A stretch of 64,000 bases of DNA from Capronia americana (taxonomy: Eukaryota; Ascomycota; Eurotiomycetes; Chaetothyriales; Herpotrichiellaceae), in contig JADWQD010000008.1 in NCBI GenBank assembly GCA_016110215.1, positions 186,001 through 250,000 on the forward strand, read 5' to 3'. Below are positions 53,770 to 63,173 of the stretch, piece after piece; position 1 is the stretch's first letter; every line of letters begins with the position of its first letter. The notes beneath the pieces are model-generated. The model saw only the letters and a program-made list of their open reading frames with translations. It did no database searches and had not been told where the DNA came from. A program made the translations under genes and the position numbers.

Positions 53770-54843
53770 ACTGGCAGCGCTGAGGTCCTGGGGTCGAATC
53801 GACAAAGGTATGAGTACTTCTGCAGGGAACTCCGAGAGACGAAGATGTTGAACGTCACAATGGGGGGGCGCATGGTCGTTATATGGGATGGCTATCCCAA
53901 TACCTCAAGCGAGCTTTCTCCGCAGTTCTGATGTCGACAAGGTGGTGTGCAGGGGGTTCCCCATGGGGCTCATCAGAGCCCCCCACCGGAAGACTATCCT
54001 CCCACCGGGCGCGGCGACAGAGTAGTTTGTGATCAATCCGGAGACGACACACTTTCTCCATTGTGTGTCCAGTTTAGGGTGTTCGTAGCATCCCGGTCAT
54101 AGCGTCGCTATTCGACACAATCCTGGGATTGCACGCGGCGTTGGCGAGCTCTCGACGACACTCCCATGATGATATGAAACAGGGAAGCAGTCTTCTCTTG
54201 GAAGGGATCCTGAAGCGAGGTTGACGCGCCCGGTTTATTCACACAACAAGCGTATTAGTTTCCTAGGTAATCAGCGGGAGCACCTGAGTATTCAAGGTAG
54301 CCATATGCATAATATCACTTGCTCGCGTAGCCACGCGCTCCGCATGCCACGATTCCTGGCTGGGGGCTCTATTCCTTTTCTTAGACGAAAAGTTTGCGTT
54401 CACTTAAGTAAAAGGGTTCCAGAAACAGTCATAGCGCGGTGGTCAGCATCGCAGTGTCGGTATTTCGCCAGTTCGCAAGGTTCGATTCCAGTAGTACTCC
54501 AAAGCAACACCGGGATCGCCTCCGAAGGGGGTGGGCGCCGCGTGGATCCCTCCGATGGGATGTCGAATAAGCGAAGAAGAATCATCCCCTTTCTTGTTTT
54601 GCGGGTCGAACTCCGGGGGCAAGTATGACACGGTACTTCCGGAATCCCTGTGGCATGCTACGGTATGCCGTCGATCTGGCAGCTGCCTCGACGCCTTCCC
54701 ATGAACAATTCCCTAGTGGTCCTGTTCGGCCGGGGGGTGGGGAGGCTCTCGTCCCGCGCAAAAGCTCCCGGTCCATAAAATTGCGCTTCACGAATTTGAA
54801 CCTCAGGAGAAACGGTTCATAATATGTCAAGACGTTCGAGACC
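53770..54843. promoter_or_regulatory. Shared promoter region of the MFS permease and GH127 genes
   Basis: This 1.07-kb stretch lies between divergent start codons. CreA-type SYGGGG motifs are at 53981-53986 (reverse), 54360-54365, 54613-54618, 54730-54735 and 54737-54742. About two SYGGGG would be expected by chance in this length, so the excess is modest. Three of the five sit within 235 bp of the GH127 start. No convincing XlnR or AraR site was identified by eye. Confidence 0.4.
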
Positions 54844-57014
54844 ATGCCTCATGCTCGAAAACATCTATTAGCTACTATGGCTTATCCCCAAGAGACGTTC
54901 ACGCGGACGTCGCTGATTCCAGGATCTCTGATCTGGCAACGGCGCGAAACAGCGGCCTGCAAGACTCTCTTCTACCAGCTCCAAGTCTTGAAAGACACGG
55001 GTCGATATGATGCTTTCAAGCTGCAATGGCATCCTTCCTACGCCGATGCTCCTGACGTGTGGCCGATCCCTAACCATCTCTTCTGGTACTATTCCCATCT
55101 GCCGAGGCTTCTCATAAAAAATTGCGAGGGAATGTATTATTAACGTTTACATATTCAGGGATTCGGACGTTGGCAAATGGATCGAAGGAGCATGTTATTT
55201 CCTCCACGACCATCCGAACAAAGAGATTTCTTCGGCAGTTCACGAGCTTGCTCAAATGATCGCCTCTGCCCAGCAACCAGACGGCTATCTGAACATCCAC
55301 TTTACCGTCGTCGAGCCTGGCAAGCGATTCACGAACATCCGCGACTTTCACGAACTTTACAATGCCGGTCATCTTATCGAGGCTGCTCTTGCGCATCATC
55401 AGCTCTACCAGAACAATGACCTTCTCGGGCCTCTGCTCAAGTATGTCGACCTCTTGTGCCGTACATTTGGACCCGATGACGGCCAGATCCCGGGCTATCC
55501 AGGCCACCCGGAGATCGAGCTCGCGCTTCTTCGGTTATGGCAGCGCACGAGGGACCCTAAACACCTCGAGCTTGCGAAGTACTTCATCACGGAGCGAGGC
55601 AGACTTGGCGCCAATGGCGAGCATTACTATCGCGTCGAAGCAAAGGCACGAGGCGAAGGCCCTCACGCGAGGATGTCGTATTGGGGCGGCACGGAAGACG
55701 CTCTCTGGTACTACCAGGCCCACAAACCGATCATTGAACAGCAGACAGTCGAGGGACATTCCGTGCGCGCCATGTATCTCCTCACTGCGGTCGCCGACCT
55801 AGTCGGCATGGACCCAGCCACCGCTACCACCGCATGCTTGAAGGAAGCTGTCTACCGACTGTGGCACAACATGGTGGACTGCAAGATGTACGTGACAGGG
55901 GGCATTGGCGCTATCAAGCAATGGGAGGGCTTCGGTCCGAATTATTTCCTGCCGCAAGGGACCGATGAAGGCGGCTGCTATGCCGAGACCTGCGCTGCCA
56001 TTGGTGTCATGATGCTTGCCGACCGGATCCTGCAGTACGACTTGGACCGCCAGTTCAGCGACGTCATGGAGCTGTGTCTCTACAACGCCGTGTTGACGGC
56101 CATGTCGCACGACGGGACCAAGTTCACGTACGTCAACCAGCTGGCGTCCAGTGACCAAAACCCGTCGACCCGAGAGGAGTGGTTCACGTGCGCCTGCTGT
56201 CCGCCCAATGTGCTCAGGTTGCTGGCGCAGGTTGGCGGCTATGTATACTCGCGCGCCGAGGGACAAGACCAGGTGAATGTTCATCTCTACATCCCCAGCG
56301 AGCACACATTCAAGTCTGGCGATGATCACCCGGTGACGTTGGTCCAGAAGAGCGATTGGCCATGGACTGGACAAGTCGAATTCGAACTCAAGACCGAGTC
56401 GTCGTCGTCGCGTGGTATCAGTGTCGCTCTCCGAATCCCAGGCTGGGCCAGATCGTGGAAGGTAAGTCACCAACATATATGACTTTGCTCGAGGCTGAAG
56501 GTTCATACAGATCAATCCTCCGCCACCGACGACAGACTTGGAGAAGGGATACCTGATTCTTCCTGCCGATTGGGTGTCGGCCAATCCTCGCTTCACCCTC
56601 ACTGTCGACATGTCACCTCGCCTGGTCGCGCCTCATCCGTACACGAATCAACATACCGTCGCCCTAGTCCGCGGTCCAATAGTGTACTGTGTCGAGGATG
56701 TCGACAACCCATGGGTGAAAGATCATTTCAAGAGCGTGCAGCTGGACCCGGCGGCATGCTCGGTGGGGGAGAAAGTCGTCAGCGATGCAACCACGGGGGA
56801 TAAATACGTGGCACTCACGGTCGCCAAGGGCGCCAGCATCGTCAGGACGGATCTCATCCATGCTGAGCCGGGAGTCGATGTTGATCTCTTGGATGGCGTG
56901 GTCCGCGCGGATGACGGCGTCATCGACGAGTTGAACTTCATCCCCTACTACTTCCGCGCGTCTCGTGGCGGCAGCGGACAAATGAGAGTTGGTTTGAAAA
57001 GATGGCATAGATAG
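54844..57014 (+). CDS. GH127 beta-L-arabinofuranosidase
   Basis: Three exons (54844-55085, 55159-56461, 56511-57014) encode 682 aa. The ATG at 54877 (MAYPQETF, 671 aa) is the likely family start if the upstream one is not used. The first splice restores HLFWDSDVGKWIEGA. The catalytic (alpha/alpha)6 barrel spans residues ~20-440: GYLNIHFTVVEPGKRFTN, HELYNAGHLIEAALAH, GHSVRAMYL. The zinc-thiolate centre typical of GH127 is intact: Glu356 and Cys358 in YAETCAAIG, and Cys427-Cys428 or their neighbours in FTCACCPPN, where a cysteine is the nucleophile. Beta-sandwich domains follow. The enzyme releases L-arabinose from beta-linked arabinofuranosides such as those on hydroxyproline-rich plant proteins. 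No signal peptide is visible, so it is probably intracellular. Confidence 0.92.
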
Positions 57015-57126
57015 ACGACGGACGCGCCTCGTATATTGTAGACTAAACAATAATACACAGCGTGTATCTCCTCCGCACACGCAATTGCCCATTATAGACA
57101 CTTGATTGAGGCAAGATACGAAGCGT

Positions 57127-59904
57127 TTATACTGCCGGAGCAGCCACCTCTGCTTCTGCAGTAGTAGAATCCACGCCAAACTTCGCAGTCGCCTTTTCTA
57201 GTCGACTGAGAACTCCTATCCAATACCCCGTCAGCCCCCGCCAACCTCTCAACGTGCCCAGCAATTTTTGGCCCTCGGCGAGCACTTTCCGAGGGCCCTT
57301 GGGCCCAAACAAGTCGCCGACCCCGGTGAGATTCGCGTGCATGTTGTCGCCCTGTCGCACGAATTGTTGAACGAGCTCGTCGTCCGTGGGTCGGTCGATC
57401 AAGATGATGTCGCAGACGTCGGGAGAAGGCGAGGAGGACTCGGAGGAGAAAGACGTTCTGTCCGAGCGAGCTCGCGGACCGGGTTTTTTCGTGGAGAACG
57501 TGCCGAGGGCCCATAGCAGCAGGGCCGCGAATGCTACCGCCGTTGGTTCGTAGAATCCGTTGACCGAGTAGAGCCGGACATGCCAGAAGAGAACACCGGC
57601 GTGGATTGCCGCCAGGCGAGCCTTGTACTGGTCTTGCAAGGCCCACCTCTGAATCAGACGGCGATGTTCTTCGGCCTCTGCCGATGACACGCATGGAAAC
57701 AAGCGGACCGCATCTTTCCTGGAGCGGATGAGGTGGTGGGAAAACAGGATAATATCGCGCATAGGAGCAAGGAGTATGCCTCGTGCCAAGTGCAGATGAA
57801 GTACCGTTGGGTGTTCCATTCCACAGGCCGCTCCAATCGTTTCATTGGCCCTCCAATGCAATATATCCAGGCAGTCGCAGGCAGCATTCCTCCACCTGTT
57901 AAACAGCGACACCGAAGGTGGCCAGACTGGGCCTCTCAGCGCAATGTCACTACTCGCTTGCGTCTGTGCCGATGGCTCCAAGTTTGAAAGGCTCTGAGTG
58001 ACCGTCGTCCTGACCTCCCTCGTTCGGTGGATTAAGCCATGGATCAGTAGTATGCGACTAAACTCGCCCAGATTTGGGAGGTGCCGCTTGTCGATGTAAA
58101 GGTTCCGTAACGCCTCGAGCAGGGTCGGCGTGCCGGTAATGCCAGAAGCTGCCAGTTGATTCCAACTGGGTACGTCCTTGGCAGACCATGCACTTTCAGG
58201 GCAAGGGAGTTGCACAGCCGTGGCATGGTCGAGGCTCAAATGTGGTGGCTGTTGAAAATGAAACGCCCACATGCAGTCTAGCAGCCAAATGCAGAACCCC
58301 GTCCGGATCGACTCCTCGTTCTTGACCCAAGCTATCCACTCCGGCATGGCATTGTCATGGTGTCGACCAGGATCGTTCGCACGTTCTTGCGGAGCCCAAG
58401 TATCGCGACAAAACTTGGTTGCCTGATAAAGCGATGACGACCCAGACTCATGAAGACCGTCCACCTGCGTATAGCCAGCACCGACGGCGTGCAGCAGATG
58501 TACTTGGGCCAAGGTTTGCAGGTTTTCTGGAGCCCAATGCTTGCGTTCGTTTCTGACTATCAAGTACCTCCTGACAAGTTCGTGCATTGATAGCGTGAAT
58601 ATCTCCGTCTCGTCGCTGTCGACGAAACAGCTGCCGAGAGCCATCATGGCCAGGAGGAGCACACAAGGGCTTGATTCGACTCTGAACGTTGGGAAATGGA
58701 GAAATGGCATTGTCTGATCAAAGTGTAAAAAATAGTTAAAGAGCAGGCCCTCCAATGCCGGCTTCGTGGGGAACTCGGACGGCAGAAACGGCTTGAAAAG
58801 AATCGTCTCCAGACACAGTTGACGGTGCAGAGTACATAGCGTGTCATGAACTCCATCGGGGAGCGTCAACCGAGGATCTGAGCAGGGTGTGATCGGAAAA
58901 CGGTATTCCAGTGAGAATTCAAGGTCTTCAACTTGCTCAAGGGGTCTGGGCCTTGACTCGATTTTCCGACGCTTCGATCTTGGGAGCCTTCCAGCATCTC
59001 CGTCAACGTAATACTCGCCACTTTCCACGGTCGACTTGTCGGCCACGTTGGAAGAGTCAACGTTAGGCGAGGTCTGCTGAAAGTTCACCCTGTTGTCTAC
59101 CACTTGGGGCGGGTTTTGCTGAGCAATGATATCCGAGAGCAGTTCATTTGCCGGGATTTCCACATCATGCTGCTGTGTGGGACTCACGAGGTCGATGCTC
59201 GGTGAAAATGAGAAATCGCCTGAAAAGAAGCCGAACAGATTATTGAGGTCATCATCACTGAAGCTGGTCATATCCGACTGGAGCCAATTGATGGTCGATA
59301 GCACCTTTGTCGTCCAGTTTGCGGCTGGTGTTGTCACATTTTCGCCGACCGGAACATACAGTGCAGTGTCCTGAATGCCATAAGATGGCTGCGGGCCTAG
59401 TGTTCCGGCATCCAGGTAATGTGGTGCACTGGGAGCATGTGGTGGCGGGTTGGCCAAACGGTCATACTGCGCCTGTGGTGACCCGGGAGCGAAGCCAGAG
59501 AAGTCATGCGGTTCCATTCGTGGTGCCTGTGGACAAGAAGAATCGCGGCCATCGTAACCGTGTTGCTCCTGCAGGCCGATCGGATTGGATGGAACTGACC
59601 GACTGTTGTTCGTGGGATACACACATTGCAACTTCTTCACGCCACATCTTGCGCAAGGAAGCGTGCCGGTGCAGCGAGATTTCATCAAGGCGCAGGTTGA
59701 ACAGGCTCTCTCGCCGCGCTGCAGAAGAGACGTTCCGTTCGACTGGTGAGTCTGTGCATGCTTGTCGAGGCCGTCCTTGCGGTGGAAGGCCTTTGAGCAT
59801 TTGTCGCAGCGGAATCGAGGGTCTTGGTGAGATTGTTCATGGCGCCTCAAATGCTCCTGTCGGCCGAAAGTCTTGTTGCAGAGCGAACACTGATGGCCTT
59901 TCAT
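57127..59904 (-). CDS. Transcription factor with two C2H2 fingers plus Zn2Cys6 cluster
   Basis: A single exon encodes 925 aa. Residues 1-~55 hold two C2H2 fingers (CSLCNKTFGRQEHLRRHEQSH and CDKCSKAFHRKDGLDKHAQTH). A Zn2Cys6 cluster follows at ~68-95 (CSTCALMKSRC, CARCGVKKLQC). A Ser/Pro/Gln-rich linker leads to a long fungal-specific regulatory domain (~330-800) with LLFNYFLHFDQTMPFLHFPTF, typical of the C2H2-linked subgroup. Such dual-finger proteins are a known fungal class. The gene is tail to tail with GH127, separated by only 112 bp, and near the MFS permease, so it is a candidate regulator of that pair. It is not the canonical AraR type, which has only Zn2Cys6. No intron is needed. Confidence 0.9.
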   Translation of the reverse strand: MKGHQCSLCNKTFGRQEHLRRHEQSHQDPRFRCDKCSKAFHRKDGLDKHAQTHQSNGTSLLQRGERACSTCALMKSRCTGTLPCARCGVKKLQCVYPTNNSRSVPSNPIGLQEQHGYDGRDSSCPQAPRMEPHDFSGFAPGSPQAQYDRLANPPPHAPSAPHYLDAGTLGPQPSYGIQDTALYVPVGENVTTPAANWTTKVLSTINWLQSDMTSFSDDDLNNLFGFFSGDFSFSPSIDLVSPTQQHDVEIPANELLSDIIAQQNPPQVVDNRVNFQQTSPNVDSSNVADKSTVESGEYYVDGDAGRLPRSKRRKIESRPRPLEQVEDLEFSLEYRFPITPCSDPRLTLPDGVHDTLCTLHRQLCLETILFKPFLPSEFPTKPALEGLLFNYFLHFDQTMPFLHFPTFRVESSPCVLLLAMMALGSCFVDSDETEIFTLSMHELVRRYLIVRNERKHWAPENLQTLAQVHLLHAVGAGYTQVDGLHESGSSSLYQATKFCRDTWAPQERANDPGRHHDNAMPEWIAWVKNEESIRTGFCIWLLDCMWAFHFQQPPHLSLDHATAVQLPCPESAWSAKDVPSWNQLAASGITGTPTLLEALRNLYIDKRHLPNLGEFSRILLIHGLIHRTREVRTTVTQSLSNLEPSAQTQASSDIALRGPVWPPSVSLFNRWRNAACDCLDILHWRANETIGAACGMEHPTVLHLHLARGILLAPMRDIILFSHHLIRSRKDAVRLFPCVSSAEAEEHRRLIQRWALQDQYKARLAAIHAGVLFWHVRLYSVNGFYEPTAVAFAALLLWALGTFSTKKPGPRARSDRTSFSSESSSPSPDVCDIILIDRPTDDELVQQFVRQGDNMHANLTGVGDLFGPKGPRKVLAEGQKLLGTLRGWRGLTGYWIGVLSRLEKATAKFGVDSTTAEAEVAAPAV

Positions 59905-61004
59905 TCCGGAGCGAACATTCCGTGGGAGCCAGCAGAGCTAGTAATTACTGAATGAGCGGGTCATCGATGACCACAGACCCTTGGAAGTCGCCCCGACCAG
60001 GGAAGATGAGAAAATGAGCCTGAGACGACGAGCGGAAGCGAAGAAGAGGCGCAACAGTGAGCGACACGGCGGGGTCAGCATAGGGCGGCGTTACTCTTGG
60101 CCGTATCCGGGGCGAGGCGCAGGCTGCCACAACGAAGGTCGTTGAGAATGTCGTTAATTGTGACTTAGCGGCGTGATTTTATTGTCCTTCAACTCACCCA
60201 CTTTGCCCACAGCCGACAAGCCAGCTGCTCTGTCTACGATCTGGACTGTCAAGTTCGGTGATGACTTCGAAGAGGACATTTATACGAGGCGATACCAATT
60301 GGGATGCGACGTGAAGGAATGGATCATACAATAACTCAAACAGCTCGCTGATGAATTGAAACAATCTGAAGGACACTGTTCATCGCATTTCAAAGACCGT
60401 GCTTTCAGACTGGGCTAAGCAGGGGAAGTCGTCTCATCAAAGAATGGTACCAGGCTATTAACGCCAGCCATATCTGGGCTGACCTGCAACAATCTCATAC
60501 ATGGACCACGTTTCCCTGTGCTGAAAATCATAGCGGCACAGGGTTAAAAGGCGCCTTCCACCGGCATGTGTTCGAGTGCTGTCGACAGACAGGTCTCAGC
60601 CCTTCAGTCAGGAGGTCCGCAGCCGCAGACGCATCCTCAAAGGCGTGGCGGAGCTGAAACTCGAGTGGGCTTGGAAAGGAAACAGACGAATGTCACAATC
60701 AGATGCAAACCAGGCGCAAATCATGTTCCGTGTGACGCGAGCATGGGCACACGCGTACACTCAGCTGAAATGGCCGTCCGCAAGCAGTAATGGTGCGCCT
60801 CGTCAGCACCGCGAAGTCCTATGGTTCCAGCTCGTATCACCTGCAGCCACAGCTGCGGGGAATCGCAAGGATCTGAAAGAACAATGCCTCGTACGAGGTA
60901 AGCGACGACAGAATCTCCCTATATAAATGGGCTGTCGCGTGCCTTACTGCCACGAATATACTTCTAAAGAATCTGCCCAACCATCCCACGTCGATCCAGA
61001 CAAT
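59905..61004. other. Intergenic region between TF and phosphatase-like genes
   Basis: This 1.1-kb divergent region should hold both promoters. A 116-codon plus-strand frame at 60576-60926 has no domain. Nothing else is seen. Confidence 0.4.
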
Positions 61005-61954
61005 ATGGTGAGTAATTGTCTTTGTGGTCTCGCTCCTTCGGCATTGCCATTGGCTCGCTTGATCCTCACTCCTCACTCGCCCACACATTCTAACTTGCAT
61101 AGCCTGACAAGTCCCCAACCCTGTATCTCATCCGCCATGGCGAGAAACCACCGAAGCTGCCAGACGGCGAAGACGCGCCCGGTCTCTCGGAACAGGGCGT
61201 CGACCGCGCACAGGCCTTGGTCCAGGTCTTCGGGCGCAACAGCCCCTACAACATCGGGTATATCATCGCTCAGGAGCCGAAGAAGCGTAAGTTCATGGCG
61301 AAAGAGCACCTCGCAACATCACAGCATGGCAGCATGGCAGAGTTTCCAAATCTCAATGATCGATCTCCCGTCCCGATGTCCGCATTCGAATGTTGATCTA
61401 AATCTGAATCCTGCTCTGACGAGTTATATCGTGTTGCTGTACCGCACAGACGGCAAAGAAGACCGCCCCTACCTGACTGTCAAACCGCTCGCCGAGTCGC
61501 TCGAGCAATACGGCGTCCCCTTCAACTTCACCATCGACCGCGACCACGTCGACAAGGTAAAGGACGCGGTCCACGACTACATCAAAGGCAAGGGCAAGGA
61601 CGAGTTCCAGGGCAGTGAAGGAAACGTCCTGATCTGCTGGGAGCACGATACGCTGGAGAAGATCGCGGCCGTGCTGGGCGTGGAGAAGGTTCCTGAGTAT
61701 CCGGGCAAGAGGTGAGTCGTCTGCTCTGCTCTGTTCTGTGCTGTGCTGTGCTGTGTGAAATTGGATGGATTTGCAGCTTGGCTTGGTTGGTCCAAAACAG
61801 GCGCAAGCTTCGCCTTACTGACATGTCATATCTTGTCGTTTCTTGCTCTAGGTTCGATCTTATCTGGACGATTGAGCCGCCGTACGATAAGATCAACAGC
61901 TTCACTTCGGAGCATGTCCAGGGATTGGACGATCAGTACGCGAATGAGCCTTGA
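61005..61954 (+). CDS. Histidine phosphatase superfamily (phosphoglycerate mutase-like) protein
   Basis: Four exons (61005-61007, 61103-61286, 61450-61711, 61852-61954) encode 183 aa. Exon 1 is only the start codon: CAATATG is followed directly by a GTGAGT donor, and the next exon opens PDKSPTLYLIRHGEKP with the RHG catalytic motif a few residues in. The 95-nt intron has a CTAAC branch 8 nt before the acceptor. Later blocks are GLSEQGVDRAQAL, RPYLTVKPLAESL, GNVLICWEHDTLEKIAAVLG (the second catalytic His) and RFDLIWTIEPP. This is a small fungal branch of the superfamily without a firm substrate. Its location near LadA and GH127 may be coincidental. Confidence 0.82.
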
Positions 61955-63173
61955 GTTATGAGCGGGACAGGGGTATTTGTTTGAAGTCAGCGGAGATGGT
62001 TTACGGACGTGGGGATGTCGGACCTCCGCGGCTGCGAGAAACTGGGTAACAGTATTCGTACAGGCGCCAATGTCGCGTCGGGCCACGTGGAGGAGAGCAA
62101 AGCAAAGCATCGATTGCGGAGCCCATCGAAACAGATATACTACTTCTTCGTGGTCTCCATTGCCTAATTATCTACTGTATACATCAGGGCTCTGCAAACG
62201 TCGAGCTCAAATCCCCCCGTGGTGAGTTCACCCAGCCTCCTCAACTCAACATTGCTCCAACACCCAGTTTGACTGGTCGTCGACGGCATTGTCGGTTCCT
62301 TTAAGGGATCGTGTCAGATCAAGCATCCCTACTTGCACACACCCGTACAGCCCACCCGGTGGACGATCCCAGCGCGGATTCAGCGATTTTCGAAATTCCG
62401 GATCTTGCCAGTGTCCAGCAGTGTCGTCCTTGCGCAGCTCCACTGTATAGGTCTTCCACTCGAAGAGCTCACCCATGCCCTTCTGCTTCTCGCTAGATAA
62501 TGTACCCCGAGTCCGAGAATTGCAGAAACCCACCTTGCACATCTGGCCGCCCGGATCAATCTTCCACGCCTCGGGCCTGACACCCCAGTCGTTGAAGAGA
62601 CTGCACAAGTGGTCCGCAGACGGGGCTATTTGATTGATGGAAAGCTCAGGCGACTCTGGACACAAGTAGAGAAGTAGAGCCAGCCTTCAAAGCGGCACAA
62701 GGCTGTGGCTGCAGCCTCGCGGCGGCGGTCGGCAGGAACATGGCCCGAGAAGCGCCGAACGCAGCGCATCTCCCGCATCCCCCGTGCCCTCCCACTCTCC
62801 TTGGTTGAAGACCACCGCGCCGAAACTCTGCGGGATGCTCTCGGATGCCCAAAGAGGGTGATATTCCGGTGTGAAAATAACCGCTGGCTCCCCCGCGAAC
62901 GTCAGTGGGGTTCAAGTCTCCGGGTGTACGAGCAGCAAATGCAGGAACACAATCTTCCGCCGTGATGGGCTTGTGAAACTTTTTGTGCAATCTCGACGGT
63001 GCCGGCCTCTTCCTTTTTTCTAATTCCTTTTCTGCCTGTGTGGATGTGTGTGTGAGTGTCTTTCTGCCCGAAGCGTACTTAGTCTACGATTTCCTCGTTC
63101 TTCGTCGAAGCGCCAGTTCCCTTCATTGCTTCGTCCTGTCCAACGAGGCCGGACGCCATTCACGCGCAAAACA
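61955..63173. other. Region between phosphatase-like gene and LadA
   Basis: This 1.2-kb stretch holds the unresolved minus-strand locus at 62246-62960 (listed separately) and the LadA promoter. A poly-pyrimidine stretch around 63000-63030 precedes the LadA start. Confidence 0.4.
62246..62960 (-). CDS. Unresolved small protein locus, hypothetical
   Basis: The minus strand has two coding-like segments in different frames. The upstream one (~62690-62880) reads PAVIFTPEYHPLWASESIPQ then FGAVVFNQGEWEG. The downstream one (62246-62660) reads HLCSLFNDWGVRPEAWKIDP and later MGELFEWKTYTVELRKDD, ending with a stop at 62246. The downstream segment has no internal ATG at its start, so it should be a 3' exon, and a TTGTGTCCAG acceptor lies at its head, but I could not find a donor that keeps the frame. 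I recognise no domain. It may be a broken gene or a gene with an unusual intron. Confidence 0.35.

Noticed and set aside
54475..54500. tRNA T-loop-like GGTTCGATTCC
   Set aside because: The flanking bases cannot form the T stem, and no acceptor or anticodon stem is present.
53770..54843. CreA-site enrichment in the MFS/GH127 promoter as independent evidence of carbon repression
   Set aside because: Five SYGGGG motifs against about two expected is a weak excess, so it is noted only in the promoter entry.
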